From positions 62,001 to 126,000 of the forward strand of contig NZ_QXIR01000004.1 in the NCBI RefSeq assembly GCF_003581585.1: 64,000 nucleotides of DNA, written 5' to 3'. The notes beneath the pieces are model-generated. The model saw only the letters and a list, made by a program, of their open reading frames with translations, was not told where the DNA came from and did not search any database. The DNA comes from Bacillus salacetis (GTDB taxonomy: Bacteria > Bacillota > Bacilli > Bacillales > Bacillaceae_B). The position numbers and the translations under genes are program-made. This document shows, piece by piece, positions 15,261 to 24,502 of the stretch; the first letter of the stretch is position 1, and each line of letters starts with the position of its first letter.

Positions 15261-15815
15261 ATGGCAAATACATTAGAGTCGGTTTGGAATACATTTAAAA
15301 CCGCAATCGATAATACAAATGAACCAAAAGCTCCACTGCACATTGTGGAGGCAGGGGACTGCTGGACCTATATTACATTGATGGAGGAATTCATCCGTTA
15401 CGAAGAAGTGGGGCTGAACACGACAACGGATGATGAAGTAAAGGAAATGTTGACGGATGTTGTCCGCCTTTGTGAATCACAGGTCGATCAATTGACCAAG
15501 TTCATGAAAAAAGAAGGAATCCCACTTCCTGATGTATCTTCAGCTAAGCCTGAGTCAGACCCAAACTCCATTCCGCTGGGAGTGAAATTGACTGATGATG
15601 AAATAACCAATGGTATCGCCTTTAAGCTCGTGACATGCATGACATCTTGTGCCAAAGGGCAGGCAGACTCAGTGAGGAATGACATTGGACTGATGTGGTT
15701 TGGTTTTTATACTGAATGGACGAATTTCGGAACAACTCTCAAAACCCTCATGCGGAAACGAGGGTGGCTGAAGGTGCCGCCATATTATTATCCCCCCGGG
15801 AAGCCGGCAGAATAG
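15261..15815 (+). CDS. DUF3231 family protein (paralogue)
   Basis: A 184-residue paralogue of the divergent gene at 14585-15136 with the same blocks in order: 'EAGDCWTYITLMEEFIRYEE', 'VGLNTTTDDEVKEML', 'SDPNSIPLGVKLTDDEITNG', 'KRGWLKVPPYYYPPG'. AGGAGGTGTCCAG precedes ATG 15261; a GTG nine bases upstream lies too close to that site. The divergent duplicate pair suggests an old local inversion-duplication. No catalytic motif recognised. Confidence 0.82.
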   Translation: MANTLESVWNTFKTAIDNTNEPKAPLHIVEAGDCWTYITLMEEFIRYEEVGLNTTTDDEVKEMLTDVVRLCESQVDQLTKFMKKEGIPLPDVSSAKPESDPNSIPLGVKLTDDEITNGIAFKLVTCMTSCAKGQADSVRNDIGLMWFGFYTEWTNFGTTLKTLMRKRGWLKVPPYYYPPGKPAE

Positions 15816-16032
15816 TTCAATCAGAAACAACTCACTTCCCGGGTTGTTTTTATTTTTGTCTGAATACCAAAAATAGCTGCCTACGGATAAATTCCAAGAG
15901 CGGACTTTTACCTGTATTTCAATGATTTATTCCCTGAGAAGAAGAGCAGCTCATTTCACCCTGCTATACCGGTATATTTTCAATTACAGAAGAGTTTGGA
16001 ATAAGAGTCTTATTTTTTGACAAAACATCCTA

Positions 16033-16082
16033 TTGACCAAACTGGTCAATCGTTGTAAGATAATATTGACCCATGTGGTCAA
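16033..16082 (+). promoter_or_regulatory. tetR promoter with two TetR-type operators
   Basis: Two 17-bp palindromes, TTGACCAAACTGGTCAA (16033-16049) and TTGACCCATGTGGTCAA (16066-16082), centres 33 bp apart. The first includes a -35 (TTGACC) spaced 17 bp from TAAGAT (16056-16061). The second covers the likely start site. This strongly suggests autorepression by the following TetR protein. Confidence 0.82.
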
Positions 16083-16114
16083 AGAGTGAATTTGTACTCA
16101 ATGGAGGTGTGAAA

Positions 16115-16738
16115 ATGGATGATAAATTCTTTAGCCTTGATCAGGAAAAACAAGACAGAATATTAAATTCAGCACTGAATGAATTTGCCCAAAAAGGATA
16201 TAAGAATGCTTCTACCAACGAAATAGTGAAAGGGGCAGGGATTTCAAAGGGTGCATTGTTTCACTATTTCAAAAACAAAAAGGACTTATATCTTTTCCTT
16301 TATGATCATTTTGTACAGATTTTAATCGATAAGATGAAAAGGGAAGTCAACTGGGAGATAAGGGACATCTTCGAAAGAAACCGTGAACTTGCAGCGGTTA
16401 AAATAGAAATGTTCCATCAATATCCGCAAGTGTTTACCTTCTTCACTGGAATTTTCTTTGAAGAAGATACGGAAATCAGCCAGGAACTGGAGAAGCGCAA
16501 AAGCGAGTTCCTCAGCAATAATTATAAGGAAATGATGGAAGATATCGATTCGAGTAAATTCAAGGAGGGAGTGGACGTCGAGAAGGCAAAGGAAATCATT
16601 ACATGGTCCCTGGAAGGGTTCGCCAATAGAATGCAGGCAAAGGTGAAAGCTATGGGAATAAAAGAGGTCAATATCGATGATACCTTATCGGAAATGGAAG
16701 ATTATCTGGAAGTGTTAAAGAGTGCCTTTTATAAGTAG
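16115..16738 (+). CDS. TetR-family transcriptional regulator
   Basis: A 207-residue repressor. The N-terminal helix-turn-helix has the TetR pattern: 'RILNSALNEFAQKGYKNAST', 'IVKGAGISKGALFHYFKNKK'. The C-terminal helical domain would bind an unknown ligand. Start ATG 16115 follows GGAGGTGTGAAA. Two matching palindromes in its own promoter point to autorepression. The ABC-type exporter genes 240 bp downstream, in the same direction, are the likely regulated partners. Confidence 0.9.
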   Translation: MDDKFFSLDQEKQDRILNSALNEFAQKGYKNASTNEIVKGAGISKGALFHYFKNKKDLYLFLYDHFVQILIDKMKREVNWEIRDIFERNRELAAVKIEMFHQYPQVFTFFTGIFFEEDTEISQELEKRKSEFLSNNYKEMMEDIDSSKFKEGVDVEKAKEIITWSLEGFANRMQAKVKAMGIKEVNIDDTLSEMEDYLEVLKSAFYK

Positions 16739-16744
16739 GTCTGT

Positions 16745-16885
16745 TCCTAGTATTGTTGCTAATGAAAAATGATCTTCATTCAAATGAAACTATCAAGAAA
16801 AAGCGCTGTATTGGTCTTCTCGAACCCATGGAAAAATTAAGGTTCCGGGAACTTTCAGAAACAGCAATTCATGCAAAAACAAAAA
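16745..16885 (+). repeat. Degenerate TIR element, copy I
   Basis: 'TATTGTTGCTAATG' at the left, 'CTTCTCGAACCCATGG' and 'CAGAAACAGCAATTCATGC' to the right resemble the termini of the dispersed family, with heavy decay. Weak call. Confidence 0.35.
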
Positions 16886-16981
16886 CTGTTTATAAATAAG
16901 CCGGTTTGTTATTCAGCGGCTATGCTAAGAAGGAGATCAACATTAAAATGACGGTAGACTTCCAAAGAGGAGGAATGGGGT

Positions 16982-17899
16982 ATGGCTGTTTTAAAAACAA
17001 ATCAATTAACGAAGTCTTTCGGGAAATTCACAGCTTTAAATGGTGTGGACATTGAGGTGAATCAAGGGGAGGTATATGGGTTCATCGGTCCCAATGGAGC
17101 CGGTAAATCAACAACCATCCGCGTTCTGCTCGGCGCATTGAAGGCAACAAAGGGAGACGCCTCCATATTCGGCCTTGATGCCTGGAAGGATGCAGTCGAA
17201 ATCCATAAGCGGATTGCTTACGTTCCAGGTGATGTAAACCTCTGGCCGAATTTGACTGGAGGCGAAGTGATCGATCTCTTCATGAAATTGAGAGGATCTT
17301 CCAGCAAGGGAAAACGAGAAAATCTTATTGAGATGTTCAAACTCGATCCCTCTAAAAAGTGCAGGACCTATTCAAAGGGAAATCGACAGAAAGTTGCTCT
17401 CATTGCAGCATTTGCTTCAAATGCAGATTTATTTATCCTCGATGAACCGACTTCTGGCCTTGATCCATTAATGGAGCATGTGTTTCAGGAATGTGTTGCA
17501 GAAGTGAAAAGGGAAGGCAAAAGCGTCCTGTTATCAAGCCATATCCTATCAGAAGTTGAAAAGCTTTGTGACAGGGTAGGGATCATACGGGATGGAAAAA
17601 TCATTGAAACCGGTACATTGAATGATCTCCGTCATTTAACCAGGACTCATTTGCTGTTGGAGACAACTAAGCCGATTGACACCCTTGATGAAATGAAAGG
17701 GGTCCACGATATCAAGAGGAAGGGCAGTGAAGTTTCCTTTCAAGTGGATTCCGAAGACCTGGATGGAGTGGTCCGTTATGTCAGCGGTTTTGGAATCAAG
17801 AGAATTGAAAGTGCCCCTCCGACACTGGAAGATTTATTCATGCGTCATTATGATTCAGGAGGGAAAGGGACGAAAAGTAAAGCCGGGGGTGTATCCTGA
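16982..17899 (+). CDS. ABC transporter ATP-binding protein (drug/antibiotic exporter type)
   Basis: A 305-residue nucleotide-binding subunit: Walker A 'GPNGAGKST' near residue 40, signature region 'TYSKGNRQKVALIAAFA' (degenerate LSGGQ, SKGNR), Walker B 'LFILDEPTSGLDP' and the switch His in 'VLLSSHILSEVE'. A C-terminal regulatory extension of ~90 residues is typical of the DrrA/NatA-like export group. ATG 16982 follows AGAGGAGGAATGGGG. It overlaps the permease start by one base. Function: energising export of an unknown amphiphile or antibiotic. Confidence 0.9.
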   Translation: MAVLKTNQLTKSFGKFTALNGVDIEVNQGEVYGFIGPNGAGKSTTIRVLLGALKATKGDASIFGLDAWKDAVEIHKRIAYVPGDVNLWPNLTGGEVIDLFMKLRGSSSKGKRENLIEMFKLDPSKKCRTYSKGNRQKVALIAAFASNADLFILDEPTSGLDPLMEHVFQECVAEVKREGKSVLLSSHILSEVEKLCDRVGIIRDGKIIETGTLNDLRHLTRTHLLLETTKPIDTLDEMKGVHDIKRKGSEVSFQVDSEDLDGVVRYVSGFGIKRIESAPPTLEDLFMRHYDSGGKGTKSKAGGVS

Positions 17900-19500
17900 T
17901 GAACTCATTATTGAATAAAACGGGGATGCTCCTGGGGTTCATCCTGCGTCAGGACAAGATCCGCATACCTGTATGGATTATTTCTCTGGCTATTTTATCG
18001 GTGATTACGGCAGGTGCTTTTGAAGGATTGTATCCTACACAAGAAAGCAGGCAGGCGATCGCAGAGACCATGAAGAATCCGGCCATGACGGCAATGCTTG
18101 GAAAAGGTTATGGAATTGACGACTACACCTATGGAGCAATGTTTGCTCACGAGATGCTTCTGTTCACAGCGATAATTGCTGCCATCATGAGCATCCTCCT
18201 GACCGCACGCCATACGCGGGCTGAGGAAGAGGATGGCCGGTTTGAAATGATACGTGCACTCCCTGCCGGCAGACTGGCGAATCTTAGTGCAGCAATGCTG
18301 TCGCTGGTTATCACAAATGTGATTCTCGGTTTACTGACCGGGCTGGGATTATTCGCTATGGGAATTGAAAGCATGGATTTGAATGGATCCCTGCTTTATG
18401 GTTCGGCTCTTGGTGTTACTGGCCTTTTCTTTGCAGGGTCCACAGCTGTATTTGCGCAGTTGTCTGAGTCATCAAGAGGGACGGTCGGTCTTTCTTTTAC
18501 TTTATTAGGGGCCGCTTACCTTGTCAGGGCAGTTGGAGATGTGAGCAATGACGCCCTTTCATGGGTTTCCCCGCTCGGCTGGGTCCTCGGCTCTGAGGTA
18601 TATGTCAACAATTACTGGTGGCCGGTCGCTATGACAGGAGCTGCTGCACTGCTGTTGATCGGGCTCTCTTTTTATCTGAACGCCATCAGGGATATGGGAT
18701 CCGGTTTTCTGCCTTCAAGGCCAGGCAGGAAACACGCGTCAAATCTTTTGCAAAGTCCATTTGGCCTTGCTGTCAGGCTTCAACGGACGGGGATGATCTC
18801 ATGGGCTGTCGGAATGCTGCTGATTGGCGCATCTTATGGTTCGATATTTGGTGATCTGGAGTCTTTCTTCAGTGAAATAGATATGATGCAGCAGCTGCTC
18901 CCTGAAGCCGAAGGATTCTCACTGACAGAACAGTTCACCGCGAAAATCATGTCGATCATTGCAATGATCAGCACGGTACCTGCACTTATGGTCATTTTTA
19001 AGCTGAAAGGAGAAGAAAAAGCCAACCGCACGGAGCATCTCCTTGCGCGTGCTGTATCAAGACCCCGCCTCCTCGGAAGCTATCTGGTTCTCGCACTCAT
19101 CATTTCTGCAGTAATGCAGTTTGTGGCAGCAATCGGACTTGGGGCAGCAGCGGTTTCGGTGATGGAGGATGGCATTCCTTTTGCCGCTTTTCTTAAAGCA
19201 GGGGTGGTGTATCTGCCTGCCATATGGGTGCTTGTAGCGCTTGGTGTCCTGCTTGTCGGTTTCCTTCCAAATTTTACAGGGCTTGCATGGCTTTATCTGG
19301 GATATTCATTCTTTGTTGTATACCTGGGAGGCATGTTTCAGTTCGATGAATGGGTAGGCAATCTTTCACCTTTTGCCCATATCCCTGAATTGCCGATTGA
19401 AGAGATGAATTTCCTTAAGATAAGCATACTTACCTGTATCGCTTTTGCCATAATGGCTGCTGGTGCTGCAGGTTATACACGCCGCGATATTTACGGTTGA
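17899..19500 (+). CDS. ABC transporter permease (polyketide/drug exporter type)
   Basis: A 533-residue membrane subunit with about 12 hydrophobic segments in two similar halves ('LLGFILRQDKIRIPVWIISL' at the start; 'LAVRLQRTGMISWAVGML' opening the second half). This duplicated ~530-residue layout is typical of exporters annotated as polyketide or antibiotic efflux permeases. 'TARHTRAEEEDGRFEMIRAL' and 'LKGEEKANRTEHLLARAVSR' are matching cytoplasmic loops of the two halves. Start overlaps the ATPase stop (TGATG). A strong terminator follows. Confidence 0.87.
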   Translation: MNSLLNKTGMLLGFILRQDKIRIPVWIISLAILSVITAGAFEGLYPTQESRQAIAETMKNPAMTAMLGKGYGIDDYTYGAMFAHEMLLFTAIIAAIMSILLTARHTRAEEEDGRFEMIRALPAGRLANLSAAMLSLVITNVILGLLTGLGLFAMGIESMDLNGSLLYGSALGVTGLFFAGSTAVFAQLSESSRGTVGLSFTLLGAAYLVRAVGDVSNDALSWVSPLGWVLGSEVYVNNYWWPVAMTGAAALLLIGLSFYLNAIRDMGSGFLPSRPGRKHASNLLQSPFGLAVRLQRTGMISWAVGMLLIGASYGSIFGDLESFFSEIDMMQQLLPEAEGFSLTEQFTAKIMSIIAMISTVPALMVIFKLKGEEKANRTEHLLARAVSRPRLLGSYLVLALIISAVMQFVAAIGLGAAAVSVMEDGIPFAAFLKAGVVYLPAIWVLVALGVLLVGFLPNFTGLAWLYLGYSFFVVYLGGMFQFDEWVGNLSPFAHIPELPIEEMNFLKISILTCIAFAIMAAGAAGYTRRDIYG

Positions 19501-19502
19501 AT

Positions 19503-19541
19503 CAAAGGCTCATCTCCTTGAAGGGGTGATGAGCCTTTTTT
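19503..19541 (+). terminator. Terminator of the TetR-ABC operon
   Basis: AAAGGCTCATC and GATGAGCCTTT stem, six T residues. The 125 bp between this and the next terminator hold nothing recognisable. Confidence 0.88.
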
Positions 19542-19667
19542 ATCGGGGTGTGCAGGCGGGCGACGTGCACACAATTCATTCCGCCAACGGTAAAAAAAGA
19601 ATGGGCACACCAATGCCGGTACAAGACTCAACTTGAAATTGAAGCATTCACTGTACATGTAACTCTA

Positions 19668-19696
19668 AAAAGCTGCCCAATTCAGGCAGCTTTTCT
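19668..19696 (-). terminator. Terminator of the MFS gene
   Basis: AAAAGCTGCC and GGCAGCTTTT pair around a seven-base loop; T-rich on the minus-strand transcript. Confidence 0.8.
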
Positions 19697-19701
19697 ATGT
19701 A

Positions 19702-20937
19702 CTAGGCACTTACCGGCTTTTCGGCTGGAACATGATAATTAACAACGGCAGGAATGAAGAAACCGATCAACCCTGAAAGCATTCCCAGCACACCTCCGTA
19801 GAAAAAGATATCATGCACTCCGACTGCATCGATCAGCAAGCCATTGACTGCTTGTGCTGCCGGCGTCATGCCCTGGGCAGCAATCAGGATGATGCTGTAC
19901 ACCCTGCCCATCATGTGGTGCGGTATAATGGTTTGGGAAAGGCTCTGTTCCAGCACACCGAGAGTGGCTCCGGCAGCACCGATCAAAGCTACCAGGAAGG
20001 CGGCCTGCCAATGATTCTGTGTGAAACCTATTAAGAAAATCATACAACCCTGAACAAATAAGACGGCCATCTTAGCACGCGGTTTTGGCTTTTTAATAAC
20101 GATGAAGGCGGACAATAAGACAGAAGCGGCTATTCCCCCAGCTCCAAGGCCGGCCTGCATTTGGCTGAGCCCCTGGGCACCGGCACTGAAATCCTTTGCC
20201 AGGAAGGGGAGACCGACAAGGATGGTACTCATAGCCATATTCCCGAATACAGCCGTCACTATGATGACAATCAACAGAGGGTGGCCGAAAACAAACCTTG
20301 CCCCTTCCCGGACTTCCCCAATCACCGTCTGATTTTCACGCAGAAGCTCCTGAGATTCCGGCAGGAGTTTTATATAGAAAAGAGTGGCTGCTGAAATCAG
20401 GAAGCTAAGGGCATTAATCATAAAACTGATCGGGAAGCTTAACAAATTGATCATGATGCCGCCAAAAAGAGGTCCGGCAATAGCAGCGGCCTGCCAGGTT
20501 CCTGTTAAAATAGAATTTGACTGTGTGTATTGCTCCCTATGAACAATCCGCTGGCGAATTGCTGTGACTGCCGGCCAATAAAAGGCATCAACCGTTCCAA
20601 ATACAGCCCCAAGTGCGTAAATTAACAGAAGTGATGTACTACCTGTCATAGAAGCTGCAGCAAAGGTAAAAAGAACGATTGACCGGAGAATATCTGACCA
20701 CAGCATCACTTTACGGGAAGAAAACCGATCTACTGCGATACCGCCGATCAGCATGAACATAACACGCGGGACTCCTGCAAATAATAGAAACGTCCCCATA
20801 ATCACCCCGGAACCTGTCATGTCCACAATCAACCAGGAGACACTGAGAATGAAAACAGCATCACCAAGCGCGGAAAAAAGGTAACCAAGCCAATACATTA
20901 CAAAATTCTTGTTCTTGATAATCTCCAAATTGGACAT
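19702..20937 (-). CDS. MFS transporter (macrolide-efflux-like)
   Basis: A 411-residue secondary transporter with 12 predicted membrane helices. The first helix region 'NFVMYWLGYLFSALGDAVF' and the loop-2/3 'GIAVDRFSSRKVMLWSDILR' give the D-x-x-x-R-K/R motif of the major facilitator superfamily. It resembles the MFS3/macrolide-efflux group, which includes many uncharacterised exporters. ATG 20937 follows GGGGAGGAAGTCG. It is divergent from the GNAT gene; the promoter lies in 20938-21060. Confidence 0.87.
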   Translation of the reverse strand: MSNLEIIKNKNFVMYWLGYLFSALGDAVFILSVSWLIVDMTGSGVIMGTFLLFAGVPRVMFMLIGGIAVDRFSSRKVMLWSDILRSIVLFTFAAASMTGSTSLLLIYALGAVFGTVDAFYWPAVTAIRQRIVHREQYTQSNSILTGTWQAAAIAGPLFGGIMINLLSFPISFMINALSFLISAATLFYIKLLPESQELLRENQTVIGEVREGARFVFGHPLLIVIIVTAVFGNMAMSTILVGLPFLAKDFSAGAQGLSQMQAGLGAGGIAASVLLSAFIVIKKPKPRAKMAVLFVQGCMIFLIGFTQNHWQAAFLVALIGAAGATLGVLEQSLSQTIIPHHMMGRVYSIILIAAQGMTPAAQAVNGLLIDAVGVHDIFFYGGVLGMLSGLIGFFIPAVVNYHVPAEKPVSA

Positions 20938-21102
20938 ATCGACTTCCTCCCCGCTGAAATTCTCCTAATATTTCCATCATATCTTAAATATTTTCGAAAG
21001 GATATCATTCAGTAAGCGTTTTCATCAAACTGTCAATAATTTCGAAAACTGCTAAAATAGTTGTATAAATTAGAAGGTCTTGAAGGAGGAAGATTAAAAA
21101 TT

Positions 21103-21648
21103 TTGGATTCTGATATTGCAATTAAGCCTTTGGATAAAAGTGACCGTGAAATTGACAGACTTGCAGAATCATATTGTTTAACATTCATCGGGGAGAGCTT
21201 CTCCAAACAAGATGTTGATGAGACAGCAGTGAATTTATCAAAGCATACAGACTATCCCGGCTTTAGGGGATTCAAGGCAGTTGATGGAGATGGGAGCATT
21301 GCGGGATTTGCCTACGGTTATACAAGCGTGCCCGGCCAATATTACCGGGAAAAGATTCAAGCTCAGTTAACAAAAGAACAGGAGGTTGTATGGCTTATAA
21401 GTTGCTTTGAAGTCGTTGAAGTTGCTGTAAACCCTCTTTTTCGCAGAAAGGGGATTGCGGGGAATTTACTGGACAAATTAATCGGAAATCAGCCACATCG
21501 AACAGCTTTGTTGACCACAGGAATAGAAAACAAGGCGGCAATCGAATTTTATCAAAACAGAGGCTGGGAGATGCTCCAAAATAATTCACCGGTAATCAGT
21601 GAAGGTGATCTGCAGATCATCTATGGCCTGAATCTCGAGGAGGAATGA
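21103..21648 (+). CDS. GNAT-family N-acetyltransferase
   Basis: An acetyl-CoA-dependent N-acetyltransferase of about 181 residues. The A motif is in 'VVEVAVNPLFRRKGIAGNLL' (R/Q-x-x-G-x-G/A form 'RRKGIAG') and the B motif in 'AIEFYQNRGWEML'. Start is uncertain: GGAGGAAG lies in frame, so translation probably begins at TTG 21103; an in-frame TTG at 21061 lies upstream of that site. It ends one base before the next gene's ATG, so the two are coupled. Substrate unknown. Confidence 0.8.
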   Translation: MDSDIAIKPLDKSDREIDRLAESYCLTFIGESFSKQDVDETAVNLSKHTDYPGFRGFKAVDGDGSIAGFAYGYTSVPGQYYREKIQAQLTKEQEVVWLISCFEVVEVAVNPLFRRKGIAGNLLDKLIGNQPHRTALLTTGIENKAAIEFYQNRGWEMLQNNSPVISEGDLQIIYGLNLEEE

Positions 21649-21649
21649 A

Positions 21650-22504
21650 ATGACCAGGATTAAAAACATAGGAAGTGCAGCAAAATTGGATAGAGAAGGA
21701 TACATCATCAATGAATCCAGCTGGGAGAAAGTGAATCGAAATTATCAATCTCCCATCAGGAAGATTACAGGTGCAATAAAGAAGGATTTCTCCAAAGAAA
21801 TACATAGCATCTATTTAAGAGGGTCACTTCCAAGAGGGCTGGGAATTGAGGGCGTATCAGATATAGACCTCCTGGTCGTGGAAAACGATTCTGCAGATAA
21901 AACCTGCCGTGAAAGGCTGATGGGCACGGTAGAAAAAATGGGAAAAGAGTACCCATATATCAATGGGATAGAGGTAGGGTTTAATTCCTTAAAAGAAGTA
22001 TGTACAACCTCCCATTTTCATATTATTCCATTCATGATCAAGACCTATAGCATTCTTTTGTATGGGGAAAACCTTCAGGAAAAACTTCCACAGTATAAAG
22101 CAGATGAGAAACTGGCAAACGAACACATTGTCAATCTGAGGATGCAAATAGAAATCGCACTGGAGGATCTGGAGGGAAATGAAGACACAGAAGATATCAA
22201 AGATTGCTGTATGTGGATCATGAAAATCTTCATCCGCGGTGGAATGGCACTGGTGATGAACCATGAAAGAACATATACAAGGGACCTTTATCCTGCATTT
22301 ATGCTTTTTTCCACCCACTATCCTGAAAAGGAAAAAGAGATGCTGAATGCTTTGGAGTTAGCTGTTAACCCTTCCGGCGACCCGCTTAAAATCATCTCTT
22401 TTTTGAAAGAAGGCTTTGGAAGCTGGATGATTCAAGAGGCAGACAGGTGGCTGAAAGAGTACAACCCATCCAAGTTAAAGCATATGCCGCTGCAGACCCG
22501 TTAG
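21650..22504 (+). CDS. Nucleotidyltransferase-domain protein
   Basis: A 284-residue protein with a pol-beta-type nucleotidyltransferase core near residues 55-75: 'YLRGSLPRGLG', then 'SDIDLLVVE' with the metal-binding Asp-x-Asp. A third acidic residue may be in 'INGIEVGF'. The helical C-terminus resembles aminoglycoside nucleotidyltransferase-like proteins. Coupled to the GNAT gene. Both are types of small-molecule-modifying enzymes (resistance-like), but the substrate cannot be read. Confidence 0.82.
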   Translation: MTRIKNIGSAAKLDREGYIINESSWEKVNRNYQSPIRKITGAIKKDFSKEIHSIYLRGSLPRGLGIEGVSDIDLLVVENDSADKTCRERLMGTVEKMGKEYPYINGIEVGFNSLKEVCTTSHFHIIPFMIKTYSILLYGENLQEKLPQYKADEKLANEHIVNLRMQIEIALEDLEGNEDTEDIKDCCMWIMKIFIRGGMALVMNHERTYTRDLYPAFMLFSTHYPEKEKEMLNALELAVNPSGDPLKIISFLKEGFGSWMIQEADRWLKEYNPSKLKHMPLQTR

Positions 22505-22523
22505 TTCGGATGAAATCCGGACT

Positions 22524-22742
22524 TTGAACGCTCAACTGTTATACGGGCCGTATCGGAATCTGGCTGTGATGTACATTGATAATGTCAATTCAACTGCAAT
22601 TGAAGTGATAAAAGAAGTGGTGCAGTCCTTCGAATGGGAATTAATCACCAATGGAGAGTTCCGAAAGCTTGTTGGAGGAAAGAAGAGTAACGTTAAACTA
22701 AACCGGGGAATCGTGGCTTTCCGGTTTAGTTTTATTGGATGA
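22524..22742 (+). CDS. Possible small protein, doubtful
   Basis: An open frame of up to 72 residues beginning at a TTG with no ribosome binding site; an internal ATG at 22569 gives 57 residues ('MYIDNVNSTAIEVIKEVVQS'). The 3' end overlaps a terminator, which argues against it or marks a decayed gene. Nothing else is visible in 22505-22828. Confidence 0.2.
   Translation: MNAQLLYGPYRNLAVMYIDNVNSTAIEVIKEVVQSFEWELITNGEFRKLVGGKKSNVKLNRGIVAFRFSFIG
22695..22737 (+). terminator. Terminator of the GNAT-nucleotidyltransferase unit
   Basis: AAACTAAACCGG and CCGGTTTAGTTTT form a 12-pair stem. Confidence 0.8.
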
Positions 22743-22828
22743 TCATATCTCTTTTAACTTCGCAAGTAGCAATTGAGCAACATACTGAAGCGCATTCAAA
22801 GTTGAATAAGTCCTGGGTATAAGGTACT

Positions 22829-23812
22829 GTGAAAAGAAGCAGACAAAAATTAGAATTGCAAAGAAATTATGACAATTGGGGGTCTTTAATGAACGGGTTA
22901 GTAAAGGAACATAACGTGCATTCTGTCACCGACGATTTAGTCGTCAATGCTATAGAAAAACATTTGGCCATCATCCGGTTTGACGTTAATCGCCGTGTAG
23001 CCTATGTGAATGAATTGTTTGCCAGTTCTATGGGATACCATTCGAGGGATATGCAGGGTATGCACCATAAGAAATTTTGTTTTCCATCATTTGCAAACAG
23101 TCCTGAATATGAAGCGTTTTGGGCAAATCTGTTTGCTGGCAACAGCTATCAGGGGAAAATTGAGCGGATCGATGCACACGGAAACCGGTTATGGCTGGAG
23201 GCCACTTATATGCCGGTCTTTTCTGATGATGGAAGTGAAGTGATCGGTGTCTCGAAAGTCGCTACCAACATCACCGGAAGGCAGAATCAGATCGTTAAGA
23301 TGGCCGATCATTTGAAAGACATGTCTCAGCAGCTGAACAGCCGTTCCGAAGTTGGCATGGTCAGGAGTAAGGAACTGTTATCAACCATCGAAAGGATCTC
23401 TCATGAATCCAGGGAAAATGCAAATAACCTGGAAAATCTGCAAAATCAAGCAAACTTCATTACCGGGATCGTCAAGACAATCAGGGACATAGCTTCTCAG
23501 ACCAATCTCCTTGCATTGAATGCAGCGATTGAAGCAGCACGTGCCGGTGAGCATGGCAGGGGTTTCGACGTTGTTGCCAAGGAGGTCCGCAAACTATCTG
23601 AAAAGGTGGCACACTCCATCACTGAAGTGAAAGAGAACATCGACAGCATAGTAAATGAGGTCGGAAAAGTGACTGGCAGCATCGCCCGGATCTCGGAAAG
23701 CGTAGAAGAAAGCCAGAAACAGATTGATATAGCCATGCAGGAATTCGATGCAATCTCCAATGCGGCAGGCGATTTGGATATACAGGCTCAGGAATTCGTC
23801 ACAAAAATATAA
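22829..23812 (+). CDS. PAS-domain soluble methyl-accepting chemotaxis protein
   Basis: A 327-residue cytoplasmic chemoreceptor with no membrane segment. Residues ~40-150 form a PAS domain ('[20 protein letters not shown]', '[17 protein letters not shown]', '[16 protein letters not shown]'), as in Aer-type energy or ligand sensors. Residues ~190-320 hold the MCP signalling hairpin with the invariant tip '[20 protein letters not shown]' and '[13 protein letters not shown]'. GTG 22829 (AAGG 5 nt upstream) or ATG 22889 (GGGGGTC 5-6 nt upstream) are both possible starts; the second has the better site. It should signal to CheA. Confidence 0.88.
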   Translation: MKRSRQKLELQRNYDNWGSLMNGLVKEHNVHSVTDDLVVNAIEKHLAIIRFDVNRRVAYVNELFASSMGYHSRDMQGMHHKKFCFPSFANSPEYEAFWANLFAGNSYQGKIERIDAHGNRLWLEATYMPVFSDDGSEVIGVSKVATNITGRQNQIVKMADHLKDMSQQLNSRSEVGMVRSKELLSTIERISHESRENANNLENLQNQANFITGIVKTIRDIASQTNLLALNAAIEAARAGEHGRGFDVVAKEVRKLSEKVAHSITEVKENIDSIVNEVGKVTGSIARISESVEESQKQIDIAMQEFDAISNAAGDLDIQAQEFVTKI

Positions 23813-23819
23813 GGTATGA

Positions 23820-23852
23820 AAGTCTGATTATAAAGAGAATCAGACTTTTTTT
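23820..23852 (+). terminator. Terminator of the chemoreceptor gene
   Basis: AGTCTGATT and AATCAGACT stem followed by seven T residues. Confidence 0.88.
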
Positions 23853-23951
23853 GTGCGGGGAGGGGAGTTCACTTTTTTCAGAAGAATAAAGAATAAAAAA
23901 AAGGAATGGCAAGATAGTACGTTGTATACATAAACTGAAGGAGGAATGGAC

Positions 23952-24455
23952 ATGTACCAAACAATTAATGGATTCCTGAATTCGTGGGAGATGGAATCAT
24001 CATCCACACAGAAAGCAATGGATAACCTGACAGATGACTCTTTGAATCAGCGAATTGCAGAAGATCATTGGACACTTGGGCGTTTGGCCTGGCATATCAC
24101 AACTGCCATAAAAATGATTACTTCTCAAACGAATTTAGCATTTGAAGCACCAGCGGAAGATTTCCCTGTGCCGGAATCAGCAAATTATATAGCTGAAACG
24201 TACAAAAGCACAAACAAGGCATTTATTAATGCCCTGCAAGAGCAATGGAAAGATGAAGATCTTGCAAAGGAAATCAATGTATTCGGCCGACAAATGCCGG
24301 CTGGCAGTTTACTTCAGTTCCTGCTGAAACATGAAATTCACCATCGCGGACAGATGACCGTTTTGATGAGGCAGGCAGGACTTAACGTTCCCGGTATTTA
24401 CGGACCATCAAAAGAAGAGTGGGCGCTGATGGGAATGGAGCCGCCGAAGATGTAA
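23952..24455 (+). CDS. DinB-superfamily protein
   Basis: A 167-residue four-helix-bundle protein of the DinB/YfiT group, with metal-binding His in 'RLAWHITTAI' and 'FLLKHEIHHRGQMTVLMRQAG'. The HExHHRGQ signature is typical. Many relatives are bacillithiol- or metal-dependent transferases; the specific reaction is unknown. ATG 23952 follows AAGGAGGAATGGAC; the ATG six bases earlier lies inside that spacer. Monocistronic with its own terminator. Confidence 0.88.
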   Translation: MYQTINGFLNSWEMESSSTQKAMDNLTDDSLNQRIAEDHWTLGRLAWHITTAIKMITSQTNLAFEAPAEDFPVPESANYIAETYKSTNKAFINALQEQWKDEDLAKEINVFGRQMPAGSLLQFLLKHEIHHRGQMTVLMRQAGLNVPGIYGPSKEEWALMGMEPPKM

Positions 24456-24470
24456 TGCTGGTTTCAGAGA

Positions 24471-24502
24471 GAGAAGTTCCTTAACAGGGAACTTCTTTTT
24501 TT
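24471..24502 (+). terminator. Terminator of the DinB gene
   Basis: AGAAGTTCC and GGGAACTTCT stem followed by T residues. Confidence 0.88.
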
